Positions 1-7,766 are shown, counted from the first letter of the stretch. The stretch: 39,044 bases of DNA from Streptomyces himalayensis subsp. himalayensis (GCF_013778455.1 NZ_JACEHE010000052.1:1-39044), one strand, 5' to 3'. The notes: generated from the letters alone by a model not told the origin. Program-made: numbers and translations.

Positions 1-572
1 GCACACCTACGACCAGATCAAGCAGCTCCGCGCAAAAGCCACGCGCCGCGCCCTTGACTGGCAGCATCAGACCACCACCTATCTCGCCCGCACGTACGGC
101 ACGGTCGTGGTCGAAGCACTCACCATCACGAACATGGTCAAGTCCGCGAAGGGCACCGTCGAAGAGCCAGGGAAGCACGTCAAGCAGAAGGCCGGGCTGA
201 ACCGCTCCATCAGCCAGGAAGCATGGGGCCGCACGGTCACGATGCTGACGTACAAGGCCGCCCAGTACGGCGGCACCCTGGTCAAAGTCCCCGCCCCCGG
301 CACCTCCCAGCGCTGCTCAGCCTGCGGCTTCACCACGCCGGACAGCCGGGAGAACCAGGCCACGTTCGTATGCAAGAACCCGGACTGCGGATTCGAGGCG
401 AACGCCGACTGGAACGCAGCCCGCAACATCTTGCACCTATACCGGATCGGCTTCGTGGCGATCCCGGCTGCCGGAAGGTGCAGTCGTCAGGCGCGGATAC
501 GCGTCAAGCCTGCCGCCGCGAGGTAGGTGGGAATCTCCTTCCTGAGCTTGCGAAGGGAGGAGAGCACTTCAA
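1..572 (+). mobile_element. Right-hand part of an IS200/IS605-type TnpB element
   Basis: The left end lies outside the window. What is visible is the C-terminal third of tnpB followed by a right end. A hairpin pairs 534-539 with 558-563, and the element ends in a TTCAA tail at 568-572. Immediately after the tail, at 573, a protease reading frame resumes, which fixes the right boundary within a few bases. The tail has the same layout as the element at 36154 (GGAATC, stem-loop, GAG, TCAA), so the two right ends belong to the same broad class. No TnpA gene is visible. The boundary is inferred from the flanking gene and from comparison of the two tails. Confidence 0.75.
2..526 (+). CDS. tnpB: TnpB RNA-guided nuclease, C-terminal part (cut by window edge)
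   Basis: The frame is open from the first base, so the gene starts upstream of the window; 174 residues are visible. TnpB is the RuvC-like, omega-RNA-guided nuclease of IS200/IS605 and IS607 elements. Visible landmarks are the RuvC-II acidic residue in VVVEALTI, a KSAKGTVEEPG segment typical of actinobacterial TnpB, a zinc finger (CSAC, then CKNPDC) and the RuvC-III Asp in NADWNAARN. All catalytic features of this part are intact. The segment clearly resembles the TnpB at 36171-37460 but is a distinct copy (for example KAAQYGGTLVKVPAPGTS versus EHKAPGRVQDVPAPYTS). The ORF ends 46 bp before the right end, so its 3' end overlaps the expected omega-RNA. Confidence 0.88.
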   Translation, partial: HTYDQIKQLRAKATRRALDWQHQTTTYLARTYGTVVVEALTITNMVKSAKGTVEEPGKHVKQKAGLNRSISQEAWGRTVTMLTYKAAQYGGTLVKVPAPGTSQRCSACGFTTPDSRENQATFVCKNPDCGFEANADWNAARNILHLYRIGFVAIPAAGRCSRQARIRVKPAAAR

Positions 573-592
573 TGCTACGCCAACTACCTCGA
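522..592 (+). ncRNA. Putative omega-RNA 3' scaffold and guide of the left TnpB element
   Basis: In TnpB systems the guide RNA comes from the element's right end: scaffold hairpins end at the element boundary and the following ~16-20 nt of flanking DNA form the guide. Here a hairpin (534-563) and the TTCAA tail (568-572) are followed by TGCTACGCCAACTACCTCGA (573-592), which is sense-strand protease coding sequence. The 5' limit of the RNA would lie inside tnpB and cannot be placed. The assignment rests on family knowledge plus the hairpin; transcription is inferred. Confidence 0.45.
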
Positions 593-728
593 CGGCAACG
601 GCTGCAACCCGGCCACCCGCACCTACACCAACCCCCAGGCGGGCGTCTGGGAGTTCGTGGTCGAGTCCCGCCGCACCAGCCCGCTGCTGAGCAACACCTT
701 CGAGCTGAAGGCGTCCATCACCCAGTGA
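573..728 (+). pseudogene. C-terminal remnant of a secreted S8 (subtilisin-like) serine protease, interrupted by the TnpB element
   Basis: Reading from the first base after the element gives 51 codons and TGA. The peptide starts CYANYLDGNGCNPATRTYTN, continues with QAGVWEFVVESRRTSPLL and ends ELKASITQ. The VW-E-VVESRRTSPLL segment is what I recognise from the C-terminal region of large Streptomyces S8 peptidases, which follows the catalytic domain. There is no start codon and no catalytic residue here. The N-terminal part should lie left of the window on the far side of the element. If it is missing there, this is a decayed remnant rather than a simple disruption. The family assignment is from memory of the motif and was not searched. 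Confidence 0.6.
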
Positions 729-747
729 TGACGGCGTGACGTAGACA

Positions 748-780
748 GGACCGGCCGGGACCCGTGGTCCCGGCCGGTCC
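748..780. terminator. Bidirectional terminator between protease remnant and nikO
   Basis: A perfect 15-bp inverted repeat (748-762 with 766-780, GGACCGGCCGGGACC arms) has a 3-nt loop. It lies between the convergent ends of the protease remnant and nikO, where a shared intrinsic terminator is expected. The T tract is weak (GTCGTTTCC), as is usual in Streptomyces. Confidence 0.8.
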
Positions 781-794
781 GTCGTTTCCGTGCC

Positions 795-1556
795 TCACGC
801 CGTGTGTGCGCTCACCGACCGCGGATCGAAGCCGAACGGCAGCTCCAGCCGGTGCGCCCGCATCAGCTCGTCGTCCGCGAGCAGTTCACCGGTCGGGCCG
901 TCCGCGGTGATCGTGCCCTCGCTGAGGATCACCGAGCGCGGGCAGAGCTCCAGGGCGTACGGCAGGTCGTGCGTGACCATGAGGACGGTGACGTCCAAGG
1001 ACCGCAGGATGTCGGCGAGTTCGCGCCGCGACGCCGGGTCCAGGTTCGACGACGGCTCGTCCAGGACGAGGATCTCGGGCTCCATCGCCAGGACCGTCGC
1101 GACGGCGACGCGGCGGCGCTGCCCGAAGGAGAGGTGGTGCGGCGGCCGTTCGGCGAACTCCGCCATGCCGACCTGCTCCAGTGCCTTCCGCACGCGGGCC
1201 TCGAGCTCGGACCCCTTCATCCCGGCCGCTGCGGGCCCGAAGGCCACGTCCTCGCGCACCGTCGGCATGAACAGCTGGTCGTCCGGGTCCTGGAAGACGA
1301 TGCCGACCCGCCGCCGGACCTCCGCCATGTGCTTCTTGCCGACGGGCAGCCCTGCGACCGTCACGGTCCCTGCGCCGCCGGTGAGGATGCCGTTGAGGTG
1401 CAGCACGAGCGTCGTCTTGCCCGCGCCGTTCGGCCCGAGCAGCGCGACGCGCTCACCGCGCTCGATCCGCAGGTCGACACCGAAGAGGGCCTGGTGCCCG
1501 TCGGGGTACGCGAAGGCCAGTCCGGCCACTTCCAGAGAGGGGGTCACAGGGTCCAT
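795..1556 (-). CDS. nikO: Nickel/cobalt ECF transporter ATP-binding subunit NikO (CbiO-type)
   Basis: ATPase that powers uptake of a divalent metal by an energy-coupling-factor transporter. The 253-residue protein has Walker A GPNGAGKT, a Q-loop in FQDPDDQLF, an ABC signature LSFGQ, Walker B LVLDEPSSNLD and the H-loop THD; FQDPDDQLF is typical of ECF/CbiO ATPases. The ATG at 1556 is chosen because it overlaps the end of nikQ by 13 bp and places the first beta strand (SLEVAGLAFAYPDG) a few residues in; the frame stays open further upstream. It is the third gene of nikMN-nikQ-nikO. Nickel rather than cobalt is inferred from the Nur-type box upstream of nikMN. The protein contains no specificity determinant. 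Confidence 0.88.
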   Translation of the reverse strand: MDPVTPSLEVAGLAFAYPDGHQALFGVDLRIERGERVALLGPNGAGKTTLVLHLNGILTGGAGTVTVAGLPVGKKHMAEVRRRVGIVFQDPDDQLFMPTVREDVAFGPAAAGMKGSELEARVRKALEQVGMAEFAERPPHHLSFGQRRRVAVATVLAMEPEILVLDEPSSNLDPASRRELADILRSLDVTVLMVTHDLPYALELCPRSVILSEGTITADGPTGELLADDELMRAHRLELPFGFDPRSVSAHTA

Positions 1557-2305
1557 CCCAGCAGACAGATGACGAGGGCGGCGGACGGGAGGGCCAGTGC
1601 GTAGGACCATTGGGCCCGGGACGCGGTCACCTCGTCGATGACCGGCATCGATCCGGCGTATCCGCGGCTGAGCATCGCCAGGTGCACCCGCTCCCCCCTC
1701 TCGTACGAGCGGATGAAGAGCGCGCCCGCGGACTTGGCGAGCACGCCCCAGTGCCGGATGCCGCTCGCCTCGAAGCCACGCGACTCGCGCGCGATCTTCA
1801 TGCGGCGCATCTCGTCCGTGATCACGTCGCCGTAGCGGATCATGAAGGACGCGATCTGCACGAGCAGCGGCGGCAGTTTGAGGCGCTGCAGTCCGAGCAG
1901 CAGTTCACGCAGTTCGGTGGTGGCGGCGAGCAGGACGGAGGCGGCGACGCCGAGGGTGCCCTTGGCGAGCACGTTCCAGGCGCCCCACAGGCCGTTCACG
2001 CTGAGGGAGAGGCCGAGGACGTCGACGCGTTCGCCCTGTGCGACGAACGGCATCAGCACGGCGAAGGCCACGAACGGGATCTCGATCAGCAGCCGCTTGA
2101 GGAGGAATCCGGCCGGGACGCGGGCCGCGTACGCGACGGCTCCCAGCAGCATCGCGTACAGCCCGAAGGCCCACATCGCCTCGCGCGGCGTCGAGACGAC
2201 GACCACGACGAAGGCGAAGACGGCCGCGAGCTTGGTGTGCGGGGGCAGCCGGTGCACGGGCGAGTGCCCGTGCCGGTAGAGGTTGTGGGCGTGGCCGGCG
2301 CCCAT
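1544..2305 (-). CDS. nikQ: Nickel/cobalt ECF transporter transmembrane subunit NikQ (CbiQ-type)
   Basis: The T-component couples the ATPase to the substrate-binding membrane unit. The 253-residue protein has several hydrophobic helices, starting with LAAVFAFVVVVVS. The cytoplasmic coupling motifs of CbiQ/EcfT are visible in MRRMKIARESRGF and in the later MLSRGY. The N-terminal sequence GHAHNLYRHGHSPVHRLPPHTKL is typical of CbiQ. The start codon lies 1 nt after the nikMN stop, and the 3' end overlaps nikO by 13 bp, so the three genes are translationally coupled. Confidence 0.88.
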   Translation of the reverse strand: MGAGHAHNLYRHGHSPVHRLPPHTKLAAVFAFVVVVVSTPREAMWAFGLYAMLLGAVAYAARVPAGFLLKRLLIEIPFVAFAVLMPFVAQGERVDVLGLSLSVNGLWGAWNVLAKGTLGVAASVLLAATTELRELLLGLQRLKLPPLLVQIASFMIRYGDVITDEMRRMKIARESRGFEASGIRHWGVLAKSAGALFIRSYERGERVHLAMLSRGYAGSMPVIDEVTASRAQWSYALALPSAALVICLLGWTL

Positions 2306-2306
2306 G

Positions 2307-3362
2307 TCAGACGGTTTCCCGCTGCGGTACGGCGGCGGGGCCGGTGTCCTCGGTACGGCGGCGGCGTACCGCCCAGAAGACCCCGCTGCCCGCGACGACC
2401 GTGACGCCGACGCCGATCACGCCCGCGAGTCCGCCGGAGAGCCGGGCGTCGCCGACGTCCTTGACGCCGTAGTCGGCGAGCGGCGAGTCCGAGGTGGCGT
2501 GCTCCTCGGTCTTCTTGTCGATGCCGTGGTCCTGGGCGACCTTCTCCAGGCCGTCGGGGTTCGCGGAGGCGTAGAAGCTGACGAAGCCCGCGAGGACGAG
2601 GGAGGTGACCAGGCCGGTGATCCAGATCTTGCGGGGCGACCGGGCGGCGGCCGGCTGGGGCTGAGGGGCGGGCGCGTCGACCAGCTCGCCGCCCACGCGG
2701 AGCTTGAGCGGTGTGGTCAGCCCGCGGGCGCCGTACACGAGGTCGGGCCGGACGGCGATGACGGCGCCGACGGTGAGGGCGGTGATCGCGGCCTCGCCGA
2801 TGCCGATCAGGATGTGCACGCCGACCATGGCGGTGGCGACCTTCCCGATCGCCACGTCGGTCGTGCCGCCCACGGCGTAGATCAGCGTGAATGCGAGCGC
2901 TGCGGCCGGTACGGAGAGCAGCGCGGCGGCGAACGAGGCGACGCTGATGGACCGGCGCGTACGCGGCAGGATCTTCACCAGGCCGCGGAAGACGGCATAG
3001 GCGACGACGGTGGTGACGACCGCCATGTCCGTGATGTTCACGCCCAGCGCGGTGAGGCCGCCGTCCGCGAAGAGGATGCCCTGCATCAGCAGGACGACGG
3101 AGACGCACAGGACTCCGGTGTAGGGGCCGACGAGTATCGCCGCGAGCGCTCCGCCGAGCAGATGGCCGCTGGTCCCGGCCGCGACCGGGAAGTTCAGCAT
3201 CTGCACCGCGAAGATGAAGGCGGCCACGAGACCGGCGAGCGGCGCGGTCCGCTCGTCCAGCTCCCGCCGGGCGCCCTTGAGGCTGACCGCCACGGCGCCC
3301 GCGGCGACCACGCCGGCGGCAGCCGAGACGGGGGCGTCGATGAATCCGTCAGGGACATGCAT
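2307..3362 (-). CDS. nikM: Nickel ECF transporter substrate-capture protein NikM fused to NikN
   Basis: Membrane S-component that binds Ni2+ (or Co2+). The start at 3362 gives MHVPDGFIDAPVSAAAG, the invariant CbiM/NikM N-terminus whose Met1 and His2 take part in metal binding, so upstream in-frame codons are rejected. Roughly residues 1-215 are the hydrophobic CbiM part. A charged linker rich in Pro/Ala/Gln follows, and the remainder carries a second N-like unit with the PDGLEKVAQDHG signature and a final helix before RRRRTED. It is therefore a natural NikM-NikN fusion of 351 residues, a common architecture in actinobacteria. The Nur-type box and a promoter-like sequence lie about 80-110 bp upstream. 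Confidence 0.88.
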   Translation of the reverse strand: MHVPDGFIDAPVSAAAGVVAAGAVAVSLKGARRELDERTAPLAGLVAAFIFAVQMLNFPVAAGTSGHLLGGALAAILVGPYTGVLCVSVVLLMQGILFADGGLTALGVNITDMAVVTTVVAYAVFRGLVKILPRTRRSISVASFAAALLSVPAAALAFTLIYAVGGTTDVAIGKVATAMVGVHILIGIGEAAITALTVGAVIAVRPDLVYGARGLTTPLKLRVGGELVDAPAPQPQPAAARSPRKIWITGLVTSLVLAGFVSFYASANPDGLEKVAQDHGIDKKTEEHATSDSPLADYGVKDVGDARLSGGLAGVIGVGVTVVAGSGVFWAVRRRRTEDTGPAAVPQRETV

Positions 3363-3400
3363 GGGTGGGCTCGCTCTCCTGATCCGGCGTCTCCGGCTCC

Positions 3401-3440
3401 GTTCGGTTCGGCATGCACCGCGGCGCATGGCGAACCGTTC
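3401..3440 (-). promoter_or_regulatory. Large imperfect hairpin in the nikMNQO leader
   Basis: Arms 3401-3416 and 3425-3440 (GTTCGGTTCGGCATGC with GCATGGCGAACCGTTC) pair at 13 of 16 positions around an 8-nt loop. The structure lies between the proposed transcription start (~3435) and the nikMN start codon, so most or all of it could be transcribed. It resembles no riboswitch I know. A second operator or an mRNA-structure role are both possible. Confidence 0.4.
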
Positions 3441-3441
3441 G

Positions 3442-3473
3442 ATGATAGAGCCTTCTTGCAAAGAGCTTGCAAG
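3442..3473 (-). promoter_or_regulatory. Nur (nickel uptake regulator) box overlapping the nikMNQO promoter
   Basis: At 3455-3473 is CTTGCAA-AGAGC-TTGCAAG, a perfect inverted repeat. It contains TTGCAA-N5-TTGCAA, which equals the published Streptomyces Nur consensus (tTGCaa-N5-ttGCAA). Nur is the Fur-family nickel sensor that represses nikMNOQ in S. coelicolor. On the minus strand a -10-like TATCAT lies at 3442-3447 with the box just upstream, covering the -35 region, so nickel-bound Nur would block RNA polymerase. The match is seen directly; regulation is inferred from the known regulon. Confidence 0.85.
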
Positions 3474-3560
3474 AGGGTGGGCGCCTCAATAACCGGGAGG
3501 CGTATTCAGGAAAATATGCGACATTAGATGGCAAAGGGGATCAATCGTAAGGAGTCTCCG

Positions 3561-3926
3561 ATGTCAGCCACCGTCGTCGAGCAGCACGCACGAGCCCACC
3601 TGGTGACCGACGCCGCAGACGACCAGCCGCTCCCCGTGGAACTGAGCTACGACCCGCAGTCCGACCCGGATTCCGTACGGGTCAGCCTTCCCGGAGTCCC
3701 CGGCACCCCGCGTCGGCACGACTGGGTCTTCAGCCGGGAACTGCTCGAGGAGGGGCTGCGCGCCCCGGCCGACAGCGGTGACGTGCGCATCTGGCCGTGC
3801 GGCCGCGTCCAGGCCGTGATGGAGTTCCACTCCCGCGAGGGCGTCACGGTCGTGCAGTTCGACTCGTCCGCCCTGATGCGCTTCCTGCGCCGGACGTACA
3901 TGGCCACGGGCCCGATCACGCACTGA
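3561..3926 (+). CDS. SsgA-like protein (SALP), sporulation/cell-division family
   Basis: SsgA-like proteins are small actinomycete proteins that help position septa and control peptidoglycan synthesis during sporulation. This 121-residue protein shows the family pattern: VPVEL-type strand (PLPVELSYD), a WVFSRELLEEGL helix, then GDVRIWPCG and FLRRTYM. The ATG at 3561 is chosen over the in-frame ATG at 3528 because AAGGAG lies 8 nt upstream. It is divergent from nikMNQO, and the Nur box sits 88 bp upstream. Which SALP subgroup it belongs to cannot be told from the sequence. Confidence 0.75.
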   Translation: MSATVVEQHARAHLVTDAADDQPLPVELSYDPQSDPDSVRVSLPGVPGTPRRHDWVFSRELLEEGLRAPADSGDVRIWPCGRVQAVMEFHSREGVTVVQFDSSALMRFLRRTYMATGPITH

Positions 3927-3976
3927 GGCGGCGCCCGGAGGCTCCGGGCTCGGTCCCCGGACGTCCACGCGCGCGT

Positions 3977-4019
3977 GAAGGCCCGGCGACAGCGCCGCTC
4001 GCGCTGCCGCCGGGCCTTC
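3977..4019. terminator. Strong intrinsic terminator after the SsgA-like gene
   Basis: GAAGGCCCGGCG (3977-3988) pairs perfectly with CGCCGGGCCTTC (4008-4019). A nested CAGCG/CGCTG stem extends the hairpin. It lies between the convergent SsgA-like and MMPL genes and probably works in both directions. Confidence 0.8.
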
Positions 4020-4143
4020 GTGCGCCTGCCCCGTCCCCACGGGTGGCGCGCCCGCCCGGGTCCGCCCCGCTCATGGGGACCCGGAGGCTTTCCTGCCGAT
4101 GTACCTGAGGACCCGCCCTGCCGGGAGCCCCAGGCCGTGCGGA

Positions 4144-7041
4144 CTACTCGTCCGAGTGGCGCAGCTCGATGTCGAAGCCCTCCACTCCGGCCCCGTCGAC
4201 CTGCAGCGGGCTCGCCACCGGCGGGTAGCCGCTGGCGACGACCGAGTAGTCACCGGCCTCCAGGTCGGTGAAGGCGTACGCACCGTCCTCTCCGGTGGTG
4301 GCGGTCGCGACCACATTGCCCGCCGCGTCCACCAGCGTGACCCGCGCGTCCGACAGCGGCACGCCGCCCACACCCTCACGCACGGTGCCCTGCACGGACG
4401 CGCGCGCCGGACCGGAGAGCAGGATGTCGTGCACCAGCGCCGCCTCGCCCACGACGACCGTGGTCGCGTGGGGCTGGTACCCCTCGGCTCCCACGATCAG
4501 CACGTAGCTGCCAGGGCCGGGGGCATCCAGCACGTACGAACCGTCGGCGTGCGGCACGGAGCGGCCCAGCTGCTGTCCGCTCGGCGAGATCAGCGTCACC
4601 GCGGCATGCGCCACGCCCACACCATCGGCGTTGCGGACGGTGCCGCGGACGCCGCTGCCGTCGAGCTCGTACGACCCGTACGGCAGGACCAGCGGCTCCT
4701 GCACCGTGGCGAGCCGTGCATCGGCCCCGGAGGCGGCAACCCCCACGGCCACGGGCTCGCGCACGGCCACGGGCACCGGCTCGCCGGAGGGCAGCGGGCT
4801 CGACCCGGCGGGCTCCACGTCCGCGGCGTCCTTCACGGTGTCGCGCAGGCCCTCGCCCTCGACGTCGACGTTCGGCAGCGCGCGGTCGAGCCACTTCGGC
4901 AGCCACCAGGCCGCCTTGCCGAGCAGCGCCAGGACCGCCGGGACGATCGCCATGCGCACGATGAACGCGTCGAAGAAGACGGCGATCGCGAGACCGAAGC
5001 CGATCATCTTGACCATCGACTCGCTGGAGCCGATGAAGCCCGCGAACACCGCCATCATGATGACGGCCGCGGCCGAGACCACCCGGGCTCCGTGCCGGAA
5101 CCCGGTCACGATGGCCTGTCCGGGCCGCTCCCCGTGCACGTACGCCTCGCGCATACGCGTGACCAGGAAGACCTCGTAGTCCATCGCCAGGCCGAAGACG
5201 ACGCCCACCATGAAGATCGGCATCATCGACATCACAGGGCCGGTCTCCTCGACGCCCATGAGGTCGGCGAGCCAGCCCCACTGGAAGACCGCGACGACGG
5301 CGCCCAGCGCGGCGAGCACGGAGAGCAGGAAGCCGAGCGCGGCCTTGAGCGGCACCAGGATCGAGCGGAAGACGACGATCAGCAGCAGGAAGGCCAGGCC
5401 GACGACCAGCGCCAGATACGGGAGCAGCGCGTCGTTGAGCTTCTGCGAGACGTCGATGTTCATCGCGGTGGAGCCGGTGACCAGCACCTTCGCGCCGGTG
5501 TCGGCCTTGATGTCACCGCCCGCGTCCCGGATGGCGTGCACCAGGTCCTCGGTCTCGGCCGAGGACGGCTTGGAGTCCGGGACCACGGTGATCATCGCGG
5601 TGTCGCCGGCCTCGTTGTACGTCGCCGGGGTCACCGCGGCCACGTCGCCGAGGCCCCTTATGGTCGTGGTCACCTCCTTGACGGCCGTCTTGGGGGCGTC
5701 GCTGGACTTCGCGTCGACGACGACCATCAGCGGGCCGTTGAAGCCGGGCCCGAAGCCCTCGGAGAGCAGGTCGTACGCCTTGCGCTGCGTGGTGCTGGTC
5801 GGCTGCGAACCGTCGTCGGGCAGTCCGAGCTCGAGAGAGGTGGCCGGGACCGCGGCCGCGCCCAGGCCCACGACGCCGAGGAGCAGCACGGCGACCGGAC
5901 GGCGGACGACGAAGCGTGCCCAGCGGGTGCCCATGTTGGGCTTCTCCGCGCTGTGCCCGGACGGGTTGTCAGCGGTGTGCCCGGAGGCGCCCTCGGCCTT
6001 CTTGCGGCCGCCCCGCAGCTTGCCCTTCGCGCCCGCCGGCCGCACCTTCCTGCCCGCGTATCCGAGCAGCGCCGGGACCAGCGTGAGCGCGATGAGGACC
6101 GCGATGACGACGGTGCCGGCGGCCGCGATGCCCATCTTGGTGAGCATCGGGATATTGACCACGGCCAGGCCCACCAGCGCGATCACGACCGTGAGACCGG
6201 CGAAGACCACCGCGGAGCCCGCGGTGCCGACGGCCCGTCCCGCCGCCTCCTCGCGCTCACGGCCCTCGGCGAGCTCGGCGCGGTAGCGGGAGACGATGAA
6301 GAGGGCGTAGTCGATGCCGACGGCGAGGCCGATCATCATGGCGAGGGTGGAGGTGGTGGAACCCAGGTCGAGCGTGCTCGCGAGCGCGGTGATCGTGGAG
6401 ATGCCGATGCCGACGCCGATCAGCGCGGTGAGCAGAGGCAGTCCGGCCGCGATCAGCGAGCCGAACGTGATCACGAGTACGACCGCGGCGACGCCGATGC
6501 CGATGACCTCGGTGGCGCCCGTATGGGGGACCGCCTGGAGCGCGTCACCGCCGATCTCGACGGTCAGCCCCGCGTCCCGGGCCTCCTGCGCCGTGTCCTC
6601 GAGCGCCTCGCGCGAGGAGTCCTCCAGCTCCATGCCGGAGACCTTGTACGACACCTGCGCATAGGCGATCGTGCGGTCCTGGCTGACGGCCTTGACCTGG
6701 AACGGGTCTGCCACGGAGGCGACCTCGGAGCCGGTGCCGAGCTCCTTGACGGTCTCCTTGACGACGGCCTTGTTGGCGGAGGAGGTGATCTTCTCGCCGT
6801 CGGGCGCCTTGAAGACGACACGTGCGGTGGCGCCGTCGGCGCTCGCACCGGGGAAACGGTCCTCCAGCAGGTCGAAGGCCTTCTGCGCCTCGGTGCCGGG
6901 GATCGAGAAGGAGGTGGAGCCCGCTGCGGGCGCCTGTGCGGCGCCCACGCCCGCGAGGGTCAGCAGCGCAACCCAGATCAGGGCGACGAAGTGTCGTCGC
7001 CGGAAGGCGAATCGGCCTAGTTTGTAGAGGAATGTGGCCAC
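4144..7041 (-). CDS. MMPL-family RND exporter with C-terminal carboxypeptidase-regulatory-like repeats
   Basis: Proton-driven inner-membrane exporter of the MMPL/RND superfamily; actinobacterial members export lipids or other hydrophobic compounds. The 965-residue protein starts at GTG with an N-terminal helix (ALIWVALLTLAGVGAA). It has two MMPL repeats, each with the Asp-Tyr pair expected of the proton relay: D244-Y245 in VGIDYALFIVSRYR and D621-Y622 in GLAMDYEVFLVTRMREAY. After about residue 740 the protein becomes soluble and carries two beta-sandwich repeats. These have the carboxypeptidase-regulatory pattern, for example VRGTVRNADGVGVAHAAVTL...DGSYVL and VQGTVREGVGGVPLSDARVTL...DGAYAFTDLEAGDYSVVASG. 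The TetR gene lies upstream on the same strand, which suggests local control. The substrate is unknown. Confidence 0.88.
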   Translation of the reverse strand: MATFLYKLGRFAFRRRHFVALIWVALLTLAGVGAAQAPAAGSTSFSIPGTEAQKAFDLLEDRFPGASADGATARVVFKAPDGEKITSSANKAVVKETVKELGTGSEVASVADPFQVKAVSQDRTIAYAQVSYKVSGMELEDSSREALEDTAQEARDAGLTVEIGGDALQAVPHTGATEVIGIGVAAVVLVITFGSLIAAGLPLLTALIGVGIGISTITALASTLDLGSTTSTLAMMIGLAVGIDYALFIVSRYRAELAEGREREEAAGRAVGTAGSAVVFAGLTVVIALVGLAVVNIPMLTKMGIAAAGTVVIAVLIALTLVPALLGYAGRKVRPAGAKGKLRGGRKKAEGASGHTADNPSGHSAEKPNMGTRWARFVVRRPVAVLLLGVVGLGAAAVPATSLELGLPDDGSQPTSTTQRKAYDLLSEGFGPGFNGPLMVVVDAKSSDAPKTAVKEVTTTIRGLGDVAAVTPATYNEAGDTAMITVVPDSKPSSAETEDLVHAIRDAGGDIKADTGAKVLVTGSTAMNIDVSQKLNDALLPYLALVVGLAFLLLIVVFRSILVPLKAALGFLLSVLAALGAVVAVFQWGWLADLMGVEETGPVMSMMPIFMVGVVFGLAMDYEVFLVTRMREAYVHGERPGQAIVTGFRHGARVVSAAAVIMMAVFAGFIGSSESMVKMIGFGLAIAVFFDAFIVRMAIVPAVLALLGKAAWWLPKWLDRALPNVDVEGEGLRDTVKDAADVEPAGSSPLPSGEPVPVAVREPVAVGVAASGADARLATVQEPLVLPYGSYELDGSGVRGTVRNADGVGVAHAAVTLISPSGQQLGRSVPHADGSYVLDAPGPGSYVLIVGAEGYQPHATTVVVGEAALVHDILLSGPARASVQGTVREGVGGVPLSDARVTLVDAAGNVVATATTGEDGAYAFTDLEAGDYSVVASGYPPVASPLQVDGAGVEGFDIELRHSDE

Positions 7042-7154
7042 GAGGACGTACTCCCGGGTCAGGTCGTGGGGTCTTGCAGGGCAGGGGTCATCGGCCCGAC
7101 GACGTGAGAGGTCGCGTCAGGTGAGGCAGGAGGGTTGCGGGAACCCCGGGGGTG

Positions 7155-7751
7155 TCAGGCGCCGAGGGCGGGGAGGACCACGGCGTCGATGTACGAGGTG
7201 AGGAAGGCCTGCGTGGGCGGCTGGTTGTCGACCAGGCCCCGGACGACGAGGGCGCCGATCAGCATGTGCGGGACGTACTCCAGCGCGGGGTTGTCCGCGC
7301 GGATCTCGCCCCGCTCCACGGCCCGCCGCAGCATCCGCTCGAGGCCGGTCATCTCCGGCTCGAACAGCAGCTCACGAAGGGCGCGCAGCAGATCGGCGTT
7401 CTCGTGGACCGCCATGGCCAGGCCCCGCATCAGCGAGGTGTCCTGCTCCATCCGGCAGTCGTCCTCACGCGTCACCAGCTCGTGGAGGTCGCCCCGCAGG
7501 GTCCCGGTGTCGATCTCGCCGATGTTCACCGGCTTCTGGTGCCGGAGCGCCTTGACGACCAGCTCCGCCTTGCTCCCCCACTGGCGGTAGAGGGTGGCCT
7601 TGCTGGACCGGGTACGGGATGCCACGGCGTCCATGGTCAGGGCGTCGTAGCCGACCTCGCGGAGCAGGTCGAGCACGGCCGCGTAGAGCTCGGCCTCGCG
7701 CTCAGGGGTGATCCGGCTGCGGCGCACCGTCGTGGCTTCAGCCATGCTCAT
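7155..7751 (-). CDS. TetR/AcrR-family repressor
   Basis: 198-residue regulator with an N-terminal helix-turn-helix (AVLDLLREVGYDALTMDAVASRTRSSKATLYRQWGSKAEL) and a helical ligand-binding C-terminal domain. The TLYRQWGSK segment is the usual TetR recognition-helix end. It lies 113 bp upstream of, and on the same strand as, the MMPL exporter gene. The upstream region contains two matching palindromic operators, so autoregulation and control of the exporter are likely. An ATG two codons downstream (7745) is an equally possible start. Confidence 0.88.
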   Translation of the reverse strand: MSMAEATTVRRSRITPEREAELYAAVLDLLREVGYDALTMDAVASRTRSSKATLYRQWGSKAELVVKALRHQKPVNIGEIDTGTLRGDLHELVTREDDCRMEQDTSLMRGLAMAVHENADLLRALRELLFEPEMTGLERMLRRAVERGEIRADNPALEYVPHMLIGALVVRGLVDNQPPTQAFLTSYIDAVVLPALGA

Positions 7752-7766
7752 CGACTCCCACTCCGA

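Noticed and set aside
3363..3560. Cobalamin riboswitch upstream of the CbiM-like gene
   Set aside because: No B12-box-like sequence or long structured leader is present. The Nur box gives a better explanation.
4099..7020. A 970-codon open frame on the plus strand opposite the MMPL gene
   Set aside because: Its translation is low-complexity His/Asp/Arg/Gly text with no fold. It is the usual antisense by-product of GC-rich coding DNA.
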